DNA of 64,000 nucleotides from Inquilinus limosus DSM 16000 (GCF_000423185.1 NZ_AUHM01000013.1:1-64000); one strand, 5' to 3'. Counted from the first letter of the stretch, positions 36,378 through 45,529 are shown. Numbers and translations are program-made. The notes: generated by a model from the letters alone, not told the origin.

Positions 36378-36402
36378 AACCGACAGGTCCCCCGACTGTT
36401 CC
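36378..36402 (-). promoter_or_regulatory. EcfG-type promoter candidate of the sigma-factor gene
   Basis: On the minus strand GGAAC (36398–36402), a 16-base spacer and GGTT (36378–36381) match the general-stress consensus GGAAC-N16/17-CGTT with one mismatch. The ATG is 36 bases downstream. Confidence 0.45.
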
Positions 36403-36646
36403 GTAAAAAATGCGCTTCCTTCCCGATCAGACGGCAATATAGTTGCATAGAATCTGCAGATATCAGCGAAACGGCTGGCTTTGGATGTCGTTTGCCATCA
36501 AATGATAATCGACCTCGGGGATTGTGCTCTGTCCGATAAAGCGGCTGAGAACCAGAATTAACATTCATCGATTTCGATGGGCTCTGGACCAGAGATGGGG
36601 CCGGGTGCCGATCGGAGGGCACCCGGACTTTGTTGCGGCGCGGCAC

Positions 36647-36672
36647 GGAACAATCGCTGCGGCTCGACCATT
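36647..36672 (+). promoter_or_regulatory. Near-consensus EcfG-type promoter candidate
   Basis: GGAAC, 17 bases, CATT: one mismatch to GGAAC-N17-CGTT, 65 bases before the start of a small secreted protein. Confidence 0.3.
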
Positions 36673-36736
36673 GCCTAATTGTCCTCCGCCACAACGGAGC
36701 GGAGGCGTACCCTGCCAGCCTTATGGGGAGTGTCCC

Positions 36737-37045
36737 GTGAAACTCGTGCTTTTCGCTGCTGCGGCGGTCCTCGCCGCCACTCCAGCCTTCGCCGACTGCC
36801 AGACGGACGCCCAGGCCCAGGCCCAGAAGGTCCGCACCGCCCACCAGCTGCTGAGCAATCAGGCGAACGCGCCGATGACGGAACAGTGCCGGACCGGCGC
36901 CACCCTGATCGCCGAAGCCAAGCGCCTCAGCGCGATCCAGCACAACTGCCAGGCGCAGCTGCAGCTCACCGCCCAGCAGCTGCAGGATGCGGATCAGAGG
37001 ATCCAGGCGGCGGATCAGGAGCACGCCACCCGCTGCGGCGGCTGA
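36737..37045 (+). CDS. Small secreted Gln/Ala-rich protein
   Basis: A 102-residue protein starting at GTG 36737 with GGGGAG 6 bases upstream. A short signal peptide (MKLVLFAAAAVLAATPAFAD) leads to a helical, Gln/Ala-rich mature region (DAQAQAQKVRTAHQLLSNQA and QLQLTAQQLQDADQRIQAAD) with four cysteines. No known family; likely periplasmic, possibly disulfide-linked helices. A near-consensus stress promoter lies upstream. Confidence 0.7.
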   Translation: MKLVLFAAAAVLAATPAFADCQTDAQAQAQKVRTAHQLLSNQANAPMTEQCRTGATLIAEAKRLSAIQHNCQAQLQLTAQQLQDADQRIQAADQEHATRCGG

Positions 37046-37072
37046 TCCGTCGGGCTTGAAGCCGGAAGATCT

Positions 37073-37098
37073 GGGGCCGGTCCGGCAGGACCGGCCCC
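37073..37098. terminator. Bidirectional stem-loop terminator
   Basis: A perfect 11-bp inverted repeat GGGGCCGGTCC / GGACCGGCCCC with a 4-base loop lies between the convergent secreted-protein gene and gcd. Confidence 0.75.
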
Positions 37099-37105
37099 CT
37101 CCGTT

Positions 37106-39520
37106 TCAGCGCTGCGGCAGCGCGTAGGCGATGATCGAATCCCCCGCGCGGGTGCCCAGCGAACCGTGCCCGCCCGCCGCCACCACCACGAACTGCCGCC
37201 CGCTCTGCTCCGACCGGTAGGTCATCGGCGTGGCCTGGGCCCCGGCCGGCAGCCGGTCCTCCCAGAGCTGGCGGCCGGTGGTCACGTCATAGGCGCGGAT
37301 GTACTGGTCGAGGGTCGAGGTCAGGAAGGCGACGCCGCCCGCGGTCATGATCGGCCCGCCGAGGCTCGGCACCCCCATCTTGAAGGGCAGGGGCACCGGC
37401 GAGCTGTCGCGGATCGTCCCGTTCTTGTGCCGGTAGACGATCTTGCCGCTGCGCAGGTCGACCCCGGCGACATAGCCCCAGGGCGGCGCCTGGCAGGGCA
37501 GGCCGAGCGGCGACAGGAAGGCGTTCAGCGCGACCATGAAGGGGGCGCCGTAATTCGGGTTCACGCCGCCGGTCTCCTGCGTCCCCTCGATGTCCGAGCC
37601 GCTGGCCGGCTCCTGTGCGCTCTCCTGCTGGTCTTGCCCCTGCTGCCGCCGGATCAGCCGGTCGACGAAGGCCATGTAGTCCGGATTGGCGAAGGCCACC
37701 TGGCGCACCGGGTCGACCGCGATGCCGCCCCAGTCGAAGACGCCGAAATTGCCGGGATAGACCAGCGATCCCTGCTCCGACGGCGGCGTGAAGATGCCCT
37801 CGTAGCGCAGCGACCGGAACTGGATCCGGCACAGCAGCTGGTCGAACATCGTCATGCCCCACGCATCGCGCTCCTCGAGCGGGCGGTCTGGCGTGAAGGT
37901 GAGGGCGGAGAAGGGTTGCGTCGGCGCCGTTCGGTCGCCCTCGGCCGCGCCCTGCGGCACCGGCCGCTCCTCGACCGGGATGATCGGCTCGCCGGTGCGG
38001 CGGTCGAGGACGTAGATGTCGCCGCGCTTGGTCGGCGCTACCAGGGCCGGGACTCTGCCCGTGGGCATGTCGAGGTCGATCACGCTCGGCTGCGACCCGA
38101 TATCCATGTCCCACAGGTCGTGATGCACGGTCTGGAACACCCAGCGCGGCCTGCCGGTGGCGATCTCCAGCGCCACGATCGCGCTGGAATAGCGCTCGGC
38201 CTCCGGCGTGCGCCTGCCGCCCCACTGGTCGGGCGGCTGATTGCCCATCGGGATGTAGATCAGCCCCAAAGCCTCGTCGGCGCTGGAGATGCTCCAGCTG
38301 TTCGGCGAGCTGGCGACATAGGTCTCGCCGGGGCCGAGCGGCTCGGTCCGATCCGGCCGGCCCGGATCCCAGGCCCAAACCAGCCGGCCGGTGGTCGCGT
38401 CATAGGCGCGGATCACGCCCGACGGCATCTTGACCGAAACGTTGTCGCTGACATTGCCGGCGATGATGACGAGGTCGCGGGTCACCACGGGCGGCGAGGT
38501 CGAGTAGTACATGCCGTCCTGCCGCTCCGGCATGCCGTCCCACAGGTCGATCTGCCCGTTCTGGCCGAAGCCGGGGCAGGGCTGGCCGGTACCGGCGTCG
38601 AGCGCGATCAGCCGGGCGTCGGCGGTCGGCATGAAGATGCGGCGGCTGCAGTCGCCGGACGCCGTGGCCTGGGCGCCCGCCGCCTCGTGGTAGGAGACGC
38701 CGCGGCAGGTCAGGTGCTGCAGGTTCTTCGACTGCGAGATCTTGGGATCGTAGCGCCATTTCTCGCGGCCGGTCTCGGCGTCCAGCGCGATCACGAAATT
38801 GTGCGGGGTGCAGACGTAAAGGGTGTCATGGACCTTGATCGGCGTCAGCTCGAAGGTGGTCTCCTGCGGGTCGTTCGGACCGCGGATGTCGCCGGTGCGG
38901 TAATGCCAGGCGACCTGGAGACCGGCGACGTTCTCCGGCGTGATCTGGGCCAGGGGCGACCAGCGTTCGCCGTAGGAGGAGCGGCCATAGGCCCGCCAGT
39001 CGCCGTCCGGCACGCCGCCGTAGTCCTGCGGCACCGCTCCCTGGGCCGCCGGCAGTTCGCCCGGCATGCTGTGCCGGTCGGTGAGCATGGCGGCGATGCC
39101 GATCGCGGCCCCGATCAGCAGCGCGGCGCTCAGCGGCAGCCCGGCCCCGCGCCAGGCCGCCGGCGGCGGATCCGCCGGATCGCGGCGGAAGCCGCGGTTG
39201 ATCCAGGGCATCAGGAGCCACAGCCCGATCAGGAACACGACGTCGCCGCGGGCCGCCAGGGGCCACCAGTCGAGGCCGATCTCGTCCACCGCCCAGGCGA
39301 TGGTGCCGAGCACGATCACGGCGTAGACCCACAGCGCCGCGCGGCTGCGGAACAGGAGAAGCAGGCCGGTGAGGACGAAGCCGAAGCCGGCGGCGAGATA
39401 GTACCAGGACCCGCCGAGCTGCAGCAGCCACACGCCGCCGGCGCCGAGGGCGAAGCCGAGCAGGATGATGACGAGCCCGGAAATCCACAGCATCGGTCGC
39501 AAGCCGCTTCGTTCCGGCAT
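37106..39520 (-). CDS. gcd: Membrane-bound PQQ-dependent glucose dehydrogenase
   Basis: An 804-residue quinoprotein that oxidises glucose (or quinate/shikimate-type substrates) in the periplasm and feeds electrons to ubiquinone. About five N-terminal membrane helices (LWISGLVIILLGFALGAGG; LYLAAGFG-like; VVFLIGLWLLMPWI) precede an eight-bladed PQQ propeller. Blade motifs are DIRGPNDPQETTFELTPIKV, DAETGREKWRYDP, TSPPVVTRDLVIIAGN and HHDLWDMDIGSQPSVID. I prefer ATG 39520 (GGAGG 5 bases upstream) over ATG 39532. A pqq operon is not in the window. Confidence 0.94.
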   Translation of the reverse strand: MPERSGLRPMLWISGLVIILLGFALGAGGVWLLQLGGSWYYLAAGFGFVLTGLLLLFRSRAALWVYAVIVLGTIAWAVDEIGLDWWPLAARGDVVFLIGLWLLMPWINRGFRRDPADPPPAAWRGAGLPLSAALLIGAAIGIAAMLTDRHSMPGELPAAQGAVPQDYGGVPDGDWRAYGRSSYGERWSPLAQITPENVAGLQVAWHYRTGDIRGPNDPQETTFELTPIKVHDTLYVCTPHNFVIALDAETGREKWRYDPKISQSKNLQHLTCRGVSYHEAAGAQATASGDCSRRIFMPTADARLIALDAGTGQPCPGFGQNGQIDLWDGMPERQDGMYYSTSPPVVTRDLVIIAGNVSDNVSVKMPSGVIRAYDATTGRLVWAWDPGRPDRTEPLGPGETYVASSPNSWSISSADEALGLIYIPMGNQPPDQWGGRRTPEAERYSSAIVALEIATGRPRWVFQTVHHDLWDMDIGSQPSVIDLDMPTGRVPALVAPTKRGDIYVLDRRTGEPIIPVEERPVPQGAAEGDRTAPTQPFSALTFTPDRPLEERDAWGMTMFDQLLCRIQFRSLRYEGIFTPPSEQGSLVYPGNFGVFDWGGIAVDPVRQVAFANPDYMAFVDRLIRRQQGQDQQESAQEPASGSDIEGTQETGGVNPNYGAPFMVALNAFLSPLGLPCQAPPWGYVAGVDLRSGKIVYRHKNGTIRDSSPVPLPFKMGVPSLGGPIMTAGGVAFLTSTLDQYIRAYDVTTGRQLWEDRLPAGAQATPMTYRSEQSGRQFVVVAAGGHGSLGTRAGDSIIAYALPQR

Positions 39521-39660
39521 CGATGCCTCCATCCTCTATGGTCTCGGACTGCCGCGATCGGCGTCTTCGGACTAAAATCCTGAGTGGCGGGCCGCAAGCA
39601 TTGAACTTGCTCGGCCATCGCCGGCGTCAAGGGTTGCCGGGGTGCGGCCGATCATCTCCA

Positions 39661-41250
39661 TCAATGCGCCGCCGCGCCGGCCCGGCCGCGGAGCAGCAGC
39701 GCCACCGGCACCATCAGCAGGGCGACGATCGAGAGCGCCTGGAACACGTCGATGTAGGACAGGATCGACGCCTGGCTCGCGACCAGCTGGCCGATCCAGT
39801 CGAAGGCCTGCTGCCCGGCCGTGGCCCCAGCCGCGCCCTGGGCCCGGAAATGTGCGGTCGCCTGGTCCAGCCCCAGCTGGTAGGTCAGGACCGACGGCGC
39901 GACATGGCCGACGAGATGGGTCTGGTGCATCTGCGCGTTCTGGGCGAGGAGGGTGGTCGACAGCGACACGCCGATCGAGCCGCCGAGATTGCGCGCCACG
40001 TTGATCAGCGCCGCGGCCTGGCCGGTCTTCTCCGGCGGCAGGCCGGCATAGGAGGCGGTGGTGATCGGCAGGAACAGGAAGGGCAGGCCGATCATCTGGA
40101 ACACCCGCGACCAGGCGAACCAGCCGAAATTCGCCTCCGGCGAGAGGGTGGTGAAATGCGCCATCGCCAGCGCCACCACCGTGAGGCCGCCGATGATCAG
40201 GTATTTCGGCGGGACCAGGTTGGTGAGGCGGGAGGAGATCGGCATCAGGATGAACATGACCAGGCCGCCGGGCATCAGCGCCAGGCCGGCCCAGGTGGCG
40301 GTGTAGCCGTACCGCTCCTGCAGCATCTGCGGCAGGATCTGGGTCGAGCTGTAGAGGATGGCGCCGACCGCCAGCATCACCAGGCAGGTGGTGCCGAACT
40401 GCCGGCGCAGCACCAGCCGGATGTCGACGATCGGGTCCTTGCGCGACAGTTCCCACGGCACCAGCAGCAGCAGCGACACCAGCGAGATGCCGGCGAAGGC
40501 GGTGATGAAGCCAGATTCGAACCAGTCCTCGCGCTGCCCCTTGTCCAGCATGACCTCGAGACAGCCGAGCCAGAGCGCGACCAGCACCAGCCCGACCCAG
40601 TCGACCCTCAGCCCTCCGGCCAGGGCCCGCCGGCGCTCCCGCTTCAGCGTCTCGGGCTCGACCAGCAGCCATTGCACCAGGACCAGCGACACGAGCCCCA
40701 TCGGCACGTTGATCAGGAAGATCCAGTGCCAGGAGAAGCTGTCGGTGATCCAGCCGCCGATGGTCGGGCCGAAGGTCGGGGCGACGATCACGGCGATCGC
40801 ATAGATGCCGAAGGCCTGGGCCCGCTTCTCCGGAGGGAAGCTGTCGGCCAGGATCGACTGCTCGCTCGGCGCCAGCCCGCCGCCGCCGAGGCCTTGCAGC
40901 ACGCGGAAGAACACCAGCATCTCCAGGCTGGTCGCCAGGCCGCACATCAGCGACGCCAGGCTGAACAGGGCGACGCAGATCATGTAGAAGCGCTTGCGCC
41001 CGACCACGCCCTGCAGCCAGCCGCTGATCGGCAGCACCACGGCGTTGGCGACGAGATAGCTGGTCAGCACCCAGGTGCTCTCGTCCTGTCCGGCGGCGAG
41101 GCCGCCGGCGATGTGGCGCAGCGAGATGTTGGCGATCGAGGTGTCCAGCACCTCCATGAAGGTGGCGATCGAGACGACGCCGGCGATCAGCCAAGGGTTG
41201 CGGCCGCCGGCGGCCGAACGGCTGCCGGGGGCCTCCGCCGCCGCGCTCAT
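39661..41250 (-). CDS. DHA2 family MFS efflux permease, EmrB-like
   Basis: A 529-residue transporter with 14 predicted membrane helices. Motifs: the N-terminal FMEVLDTSIANISLRHIAGG (DHA2 motif D1) and TWVLTSYLVANAVVLPISGW, then GFITAFAGISLVSLLLLVPW in the central region. It exports hydrophobic compounds by proton antiport together with the membrane-fusion protein encoded just upstream. ATG 41250 overlaps that gene's stop by four bases (ATGA). No outer-membrane channel gene is adjacent. Confidence 0.93.
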   Translation of the reverse strand: MSAAAEAPGSRSAAGGRNPWLIAGVVSIATFMEVLDTSIANISLRHIAGGLAAGQDESTWVLTSYLVANAVVLPISGWLQGVVGRKRFYMICVALFSLASLMCGLATSLEMLVFFRVLQGLGGGGLAPSEQSILADSFPPEKRAQAFGIYAIAVIVAPTFGPTIGGWITDSFSWHWIFLINVPMGLVSLVLVQWLLVEPETLKRERRRALAGGLRVDWVGLVLVALWLGCLEVMLDKGQREDWFESGFITAFAGISLVSLLLLVPWELSRKDPIVDIRLVLRRQFGTTCLVMLAVGAILYSSTQILPQMLQERYGYTATWAGLALMPGGLVMFILMPISSRLTNLVPPKYLIIGGLTVVALAMAHFTTLSPEANFGWFAWSRVFQMIGLPFLFLPITTASYAGLPPEKTGQAAALINVARNLGGSIGVSLSTTLLAQNAQMHQTHLVGHVAPSVLTYQLGLDQATAHFRAQGAAGATAGQQAFDWIGQLVASQASILSYIDVFQALSIVALLMVPVALLLRGRAGAAAH

Positions 41251-42353
41251 CGCACGGTCACGGTCGGCACCACCGACATGCCGGGGCCGAGCGGCAGGTC
41301 CGGCGGCCGGTCGAACACGATCTTCACCGGCACGCGCTGCACCACCTTGACGTAGTTGCCGGTGGCGTTCTCCGCCGGCAGCAGGGCGAAGGCGGTGCCG
41401 CTGCCGAATTGCTGGCTGTCGACATGGCCCGGGAAGTCGCGGTCGGGATAGGCGTCGATCGAGATCGACACCGGCTGGCCCGGCCGCATGCGGTCGAGCT
41501 GCGTCTCCTTGAAATTGGCGGTGACCCAGACCTCGCGCGGCACCAGCATCATCAGGCTCCGGCCGGGCGAGGCATAGGCGCCCCTGGCGGCCGACAGCTC
41601 GGCCACATGGCCGGCGACCGGGGCGATGATCACGGTGCGGTCCTGGTTCGCCTGGGCCTGCTGCAGCGAGGCCCGGGCCTGCTCCAGCCCGGCCGCGGCG
41701 CTCTGCGCCTGGGCCTGCAGCACGCCGAGCTGCTTCTCGGCGGCGGTCAGCGACGCCTGGGCGCCGTCGAAATCGGCCTGCCGCTGCCGCAGGTCCGTCG
41801 AGGCCTGATCCGCGCGCTGGCGGGTGCCGGCGGCGGTCCTCGCCAGATCCTGGGCGCGCCGGTTCTCGTCCTGGGCGAACTGCAGCGCGGCCTGGGCCGA
41901 GGCCATCTGCAGCCGGGCCTGGTCGACCTTGGCCCTTTGGGCCTCGATCTGCGCCGCGGTGTCGGCGATGTCGGCCTGCGACTGATCAACCCTGGCGCGC
42001 GCCTGGGCCAGGGCGGCGGCGTAGTCCCGGTCGTCGATCCGGGCCAGCACAGCGCCGGCCTCGACCGGCTGGTTGTCGGTCACCGGCACGTCGACGATCG
42101 CGCCGCTGACCTGTGGGCTGACGGCGACGGTGCGGGCGTCGATGAAGGCGTCGTCCGTGCTCTCGTCGTTGCGGGCGTGCAGCCACCAGCCGATGGCGCC
42201 GGCCAGCAGCACCACGGCCGCGATCGTGCCGATCAGGATCGCCCGCCGGTGCCGGGCGAAGACGCGGCGGCGGTCCTCCGGCGGAGCCGAGGTCCGGTCA
42301 TCGGCCGCCGCGGCATCGGCGGCGCCCTGACGGGTTGCGTCGTCTGGTGCCAT
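41247..42353 (-). CDS. HlyD/EmrA family membrane-fusion protein
   Basis: A 368-residue periplasmic adaptor. A cytoplasmic acidic N-terminus leads to one membrane helix (AILIGTIAAVVLLAGAIGWW). The lipoyl half-motif is AVSPQVSGAIVDVPVTDNQPV, followed by a long Gln/Ala/Arg coiled-coil hairpin (residues about 100–220), the second lipoyl half (VIIAPVAGHVAELSAARGAY) and a beta-barrel. It connects the EmrB-like pump with an outer-membrane channel. The start is ATG 42353. A long frame continues upstream but only antisense to other genes. Confidence 0.93.
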   Translation of the reverse strand: MAPDDATRQGAADAAAADDRTSAPPEDRRRVFARHRRAILIGTIAAVVLLAGAIGWWLHARNDESTDDAFIDARTVAVSPQVSGAIVDVPVTDNQPVEAGAVLARIDDRDYAAALAQARARVDQSQADIADTAAQIEAQRAKVDQARLQMASAQAALQFAQDENRRAQDLARTAAGTRQRADQASTDLRQRQADFDGAQASLTAAEKQLGVLQAQAQSAAAGLEQARASLQQAQANQDRTVIIAPVAGHVAELSAARGAYASPGRSLMMLVPREVWVTANFKETQLDRMRPGQPVSISIDAYPDRDFPGHVDSQQFGSGTAFALLPAENATGNYVKVVQRVPVKIVFDRPPDLPLGPGMSVVPTVTVR

Positions 42354-42429
42354 TGTCGAGCCCTTGAGGCCTGTCCGACCGATGGTCCGGGCGGCCTGCG
42401 GCCGGGCGGCCGCGGGTCCTGCTGGCGAC

Positions 42430-42455
42430 AATGTCGCGGGCGCCGGGAGGGTTCC
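42430..42455 (-). promoter_or_regulatory. Near-consensus EcfG-type promoter candidate for the efflux operon
   Basis: GGAAC (minus strand, 42451–42455), 17 bases, CATT: one mismatch. It lies 77 bases before the HlyD-family gene. Could be chance. Confidence 0.25.
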
Positions 42456-42513
42456 CCTGCGATGCCGGCCGAAGCGGACGGAACCGGGACCGCCATGCGT
42501 GGATTGACCGGCC

Positions 42514-43383
42514 ATGGAGGTCTCGCTGTTCCATAACCCGAAGGCGGGCGACGGAAGCTGGTCGCCGGACCGGCTGGTCCGACTGCTCGAGATGTCCGGC
42601 TTCGCCCCGGTGCATTGCTCCGTCCGCGGCAAGGAACTCCAGCGAGCGCTGGAGAATCCGCACAGCCTGGTCGCGGTTGCCGGCGGGGACGGAACCGTCG
42701 CCGCGATCGTCCGGGCGCTGCATGGGCGGCCGCACACGATCGCGATCATCCCGACCGGGAGCTCCAACAACATCGCGCGGGCGCTCGGCATCGTGGAGGA
42801 GCCGCGCTTCGTCGTCGCCGGCCTGCCCAATGCCAGGCGCACGCCGTTGCGGATCGGAGTCCTGCGCGGACCGGAATGGGAGCGCAACTTCGTCGAGGCG
42901 GTCGGCCTCGGCCCGATCGCCACCGCGATCAAGCGGGACGTCGGTGCGAAGGAGCACGGCTCCGATCTGGCCGAGGACAGGCGCCGGGACCTGCGGCGCA
43001 TCGTCGCCAAATGCAAACCGCTCGACGCCGATATCGTCGTGGACGGGAAGCCGCTGATCGGGTCGATGCTGATGGTCGAGGTCATGAACATCCCGATGAT
43101 CGGTCCCAACCTGCTGCTGGCGCCGGAGGCCGATGCGCGGCAGGCGAACCTCGTTCTGGCCTGGCTGCCGGAGGCGAAGCGCGAGGCCATGCTCGACTGG
43201 CTGGAGGATCCCGAGGCGGCGGAGGCGCCGCTGTGGCGGGTCGAGGCGAAGCAGGTCGAGCTGAATCCGCACGGCAAGGTCATCCATGTCGACGACACCG
43301 TGGTCGAGGGCGGCGAGGCCACGCTGACCATCGGCCTCGAGCCCAAGCACGTGACCGTCCTGACTCCGGGAGACCGCGAATGA
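42514..43383 (+). CDS. Diacylglycerol kinase family lipid kinase
   Basis: A 289-residue protein of the DAGK-catalytic/YegS family. ATP-site motifs are VAVAGGDGTVAAIVRALHG near residue 55 and IPTGSSNNIARALG (residue about 85). The later beta-sandwich domain contains LMVEVMNIPMIGPNLLLAPE. It phosphorylates a lipid hydroxyl, possibly diacylglycerol or another membrane lipid. Its stop overlaps the start of an inositol-phosphatase-family gene by four bases, suggesting linked function. No signal peptide. Confidence 0.88.
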   Translation: MEVSLFHNPKAGDGSWSPDRLVRLLEMSGFAPVHCSVRGKELQRALENPHSLVAVAGGDGTVAAIVRALHGRPHTIAIIPTGSSNNIARALGIVEEPRFVVAGLPNARRTPLRIGVLRGPEWERNFVEAVGLGPIATAIKRDVGAKEHGSDLAEDRRRDLRRIVAKCKPLDADIVVDGKPLIGSMLMVEVMNIPMIGPNLLLAPEADARQANLVLAWLPEAKREAMLDWLEDPEAAEAPLWRVEAKQVELNPHGKVIHVDDTVVEGGEATLTIGLEPKHVTVLTPGDRE

Positions 43384-44228
43384 CCAGCGCGACGGCCGAA
43401 CGCTTCGAACCAGCCGCGGCCCAGCTGCAGCAATGGGAGGAGACCGCGATCGAGTTCGCCCGGCTGGCGGGGGCCGAGATCGTCGCCTCCTTCGGCCGGA
43501 CGCTCAGCATCCGGTACAAGACGGGGGCGGGGCAGGGGGAGGATCTCGTGTTCCGGGACCCGGTCTCGGAGGTCGACCAGCGGGTCGAATCCCTGATCCG
43601 GCTGCGCCTCGCCGAGCTCTACCCCGATCACGGCATCATCGGCGAGGAGATGGAGGACAGGCCGGCGGCCGCGGACAGCCCGGTCTGGGCGATCGACCCG
43701 GTCGACGGCACCGCCAATTTCATCAACGGGCTGCCGCTGTTCGCCGCCTCGATCGGCGTGCTTCACCGCGGCCGGCCGGTGATCGGCGCCGTCTGGTGCT
43801 CGACCAGCCACGCCCTGCGCTCGGGCGTCTACCACGCCTGCGGCCGCGGCCCGCTGTGCTTCGACGGGGCGGCGCTGGAGGTCGGCCCGAACCCGGCGGT
43901 GCGCCGGCGCCTGGCCGGCGAGCCGCGCCTCGACCCCGGGACGGTGCTGCCCTGGGAGACGCGCAAGACCGGCTCGGCCGCGATCGAATGCGCCTTCGTG
44001 GCGGCGGGGCTGCTGGAGGTGGCGCGCTTCGAGCGGCCGAATGTCTGGGACGTGGCCGGCGGGCTCTGCCTGGTCACGGCCGCCGGCGGCACGGCCTTCA
44101 CCTGCTCGGCGCCGGAGCGGGGCTGGGAGCGCTTCACCGGCTTCGGCGCCGATCCCCGCGGCTGGCACGGGCAGCTGGTGATCGGGCCCGAGGCCGCCGC
44201 CATGCGCCGCACGGAAATACGGGGCTAG
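43380..44228 (+). CDS. Inositol monophosphatase family protein
   Basis: A 282-residue Mg-dependent phosphatase of the IMPase/SuhB fold. Metal and substrate motifs: DPVSEVDQRVESLIR, IIGEEMED, VWAIDPVDGTANFINGLPLF and late NVWDVAGGLCLVTAAGG. It may act on myo-inositol phosphate, histidinol phosphate or a similar sugar phosphate. Overlaps the lipid kinase by four bases (ATGA). Confidence 0.92.
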   Translation: MTSATAERFEPAAAQLQQWEETAIEFARLAGAEIVASFGRTLSIRYKTGAGQGEDLVFRDPVSEVDQRVESLIRLRLAELYPDHGIIGEEMEDRPAAADSPVWAIDPVDGTANFINGLPLFAASIGVLHRGRPVIGAVWCSTSHALRSGVYHACGRGPLCFDGAALEVGPNPAVRRRLAGEPRLDPGTVLPWETRKTGSAAIECAFVAAGLLEVARFERPNVWDVAGGLCLVTAAGGTAFTCSAPERGWERFTGFGADPRGWHGQLVIGPEAAAMRRTEIRG

Positions 44229-44258
44229 GCGAGCCCGCCGGCGACCGCCGTGGCCCCG

Positions 44259-44283
44259 GGAACCGATCGGCCGCCGGCCCGAT
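44259..44283 (+). promoter_or_regulatory. Near-consensus EcfG-type promoter candidate
   Basis: GGAAC, 16 bases, CGAT: one mismatch to the stress consensus, 31 bases before the alcohol dehydrogenase start. Confidence 0.35.
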
Positions 44284-44314
44284 TGCCCAGAGAGATCCCT
44301 GACGGAGAACGGCG

Positions 44315-45529
44315 ATGAAGGCAGTGGTGTTTCACGGCATCGGCGACATCCGCCTGGACGACGTCCCCGAGCCGAAGATCCAGGAGCCGACGGACGCGAT
44401 CGTTCGGCTGACCGCCTCGGCGATTTGCGGCACCGACCTGCATTTCGTCCGCGGCACCGTCGCCGGCATGAAGTCGGGCACGATCCTGGGCCATGAGGGC
44501 GTCGGCGTGGTCGAGGCCGTGGGCACGCTGGTGCGCAACATCGAGCCGGGCGACCGGGTGATCATCCCCTCGACCGTCGCCTGCGGCAGCTGCGTCTATT
44601 GCCGGGCCGGCTACTACGCCCAGTGCGACGTCGCCAACCCCGGCGGCAACCGCGCCGGCACCGCCTTCTTCGGCGGGCCGGAGGCGAATGGCGCGATCCC
44701 GGGCCTGCAGGCCGAGAAGGCGAGGGTGCCCTTCGCCCATGTCGGCCTGGTGAAGATCCCCGACGACGTCAGCGACGACCAGGCGATCCTGATGTCGGAC
44801 ATCTTCCCGACCGGCTGGTTCGGGGCCGAGCTGGCGGAGGTGACCGACGGCGACACCGTCGCGGTGTTCGGCTGCGGCCCGGTCGGCCAGTTCGCGATCG
44901 CCAGCGCCAAGCTGATGGGGGCCGGCCGCGTCTTCGCCGTCGACCGGCACGAGGACCGCCTGGCCATGGCCCGGCGGCAGGGCGCCGAGACGATCGATTT
45001 CGAGCGCGAGGATCCGGTCCAGATCATCCTCGACCTGACCCGGGGCATCGGGGTCGACCGCGTCATCGACGCGGTCGGGGTCGACGCCGTGCACGCCCAT
45101 CACGGCCCGGCGGCGCGGCAAGCCGGGGAACAGAAGCAGAAATTCGAGGCGGAGGTCGCCGCGGTGGCGCCCGAGACCCATCCCAAGGGCGGCCAGTGGC
45201 AGCCGGGCGACGCGCCGAGCCAGGCGCTGGCCTGGGCAGTGACGGCGCTGGCCAAGGCCGGCACGCTCGGCATCATCGGCGTCTATCCGCCGGCTGCGGA
45301 GCATTTCCCGATCGGCGAGGCGATGAACAAGAACCTCACCATCAAGATGGGCAACTGCAACCACCGCAAATACATCCCGCATCTGATCGAGCTGACCCGC
45401 GCTGGGGTGATCGACCCCGCCGCGCTGCTGACCCAGGTCGAGCCGATCGGAACCGCGATCGAAGCCTTCGAGGCCTTCGACCGGCGCGAGCCCGGATGGC
45501 TCAAGGTGAAGTTGGAACCGCAGTCGTGA
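44315..45529 (+). CDS. Zinc-dependent alcohol/formaldehyde dehydrogenase family protein
   Basis: A 404-residue medium-chain dehydrogenase. Catalytic-zinc ligands are in ICGTDLHF, GHEGVGVVEAVG and the structural-zinc-like CGSCVYCRAGYYAQC. The cofactor motif is VAVFGCGPVGQFAIASAKLM. An insert of about 45 residues (HHGPAARQAGEQKQKFEAEV, rich in Gln/Glu/Lys) resembles glutathione-independent formaldehyde dehydrogenases. It oxidises an aldehyde or alcohol with NAD. A near-consensus stress promoter is 31 bases upstream. Confidence 0.9.
   Translation: MKAVVFHGIGDIRLDDVPEPKIQEPTDAIVRLTASAICGTDLHFVRGTVAGMKSGTILGHEGVGVVEAVGTLVRNIEPGDRVIIPSTVACGSCVYCRAGYYAQCDVANPGGNRAGTAFFGGPEANGAIPGLQAEKARVPFAHVGLVKIPDDVSDDQAILMSDIFPTGWFGAELAEVTDGDTVAVFGCGPVGQFAIASAKLMGAGRVFAVDRHEDRLAMARRQGAETIDFEREDPVQIILDLTRGIGVDRVIDAVGVDAVHAHHGPAARQAGEQKQKFEAEVAAVAPETHPKGGQWQPGDAPSQALAWAVTALAKAGTLGIIGVYPPAAEHFPIGEAMNKNLTIKMGNCNHRKYIPHLIELTRAGVIDPAALLTQVEPIGTAIEAFEAFDRREPGWLKVKLEPQS

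Larger units (their letters stand above)
36343..36736. other. AT-richer intergenic region between sigma factor and small secreted protein
   Basis: No gene supported. It holds two divergent stress-promoter candidates, at 36378–36402 (minus) and 36647–36672 (plus). Open frames crossing it (for example minus 36368–37024) run antisense to the secreted protein and have no family features. Confidence 0.45.

Noticed and set aside
37166-39583. An 805-codon open frame antisense to gcd
   Set aside because: Mirror of a strongly conserved gene; the translation is Arg/Pro/Ala-rich with no domain.
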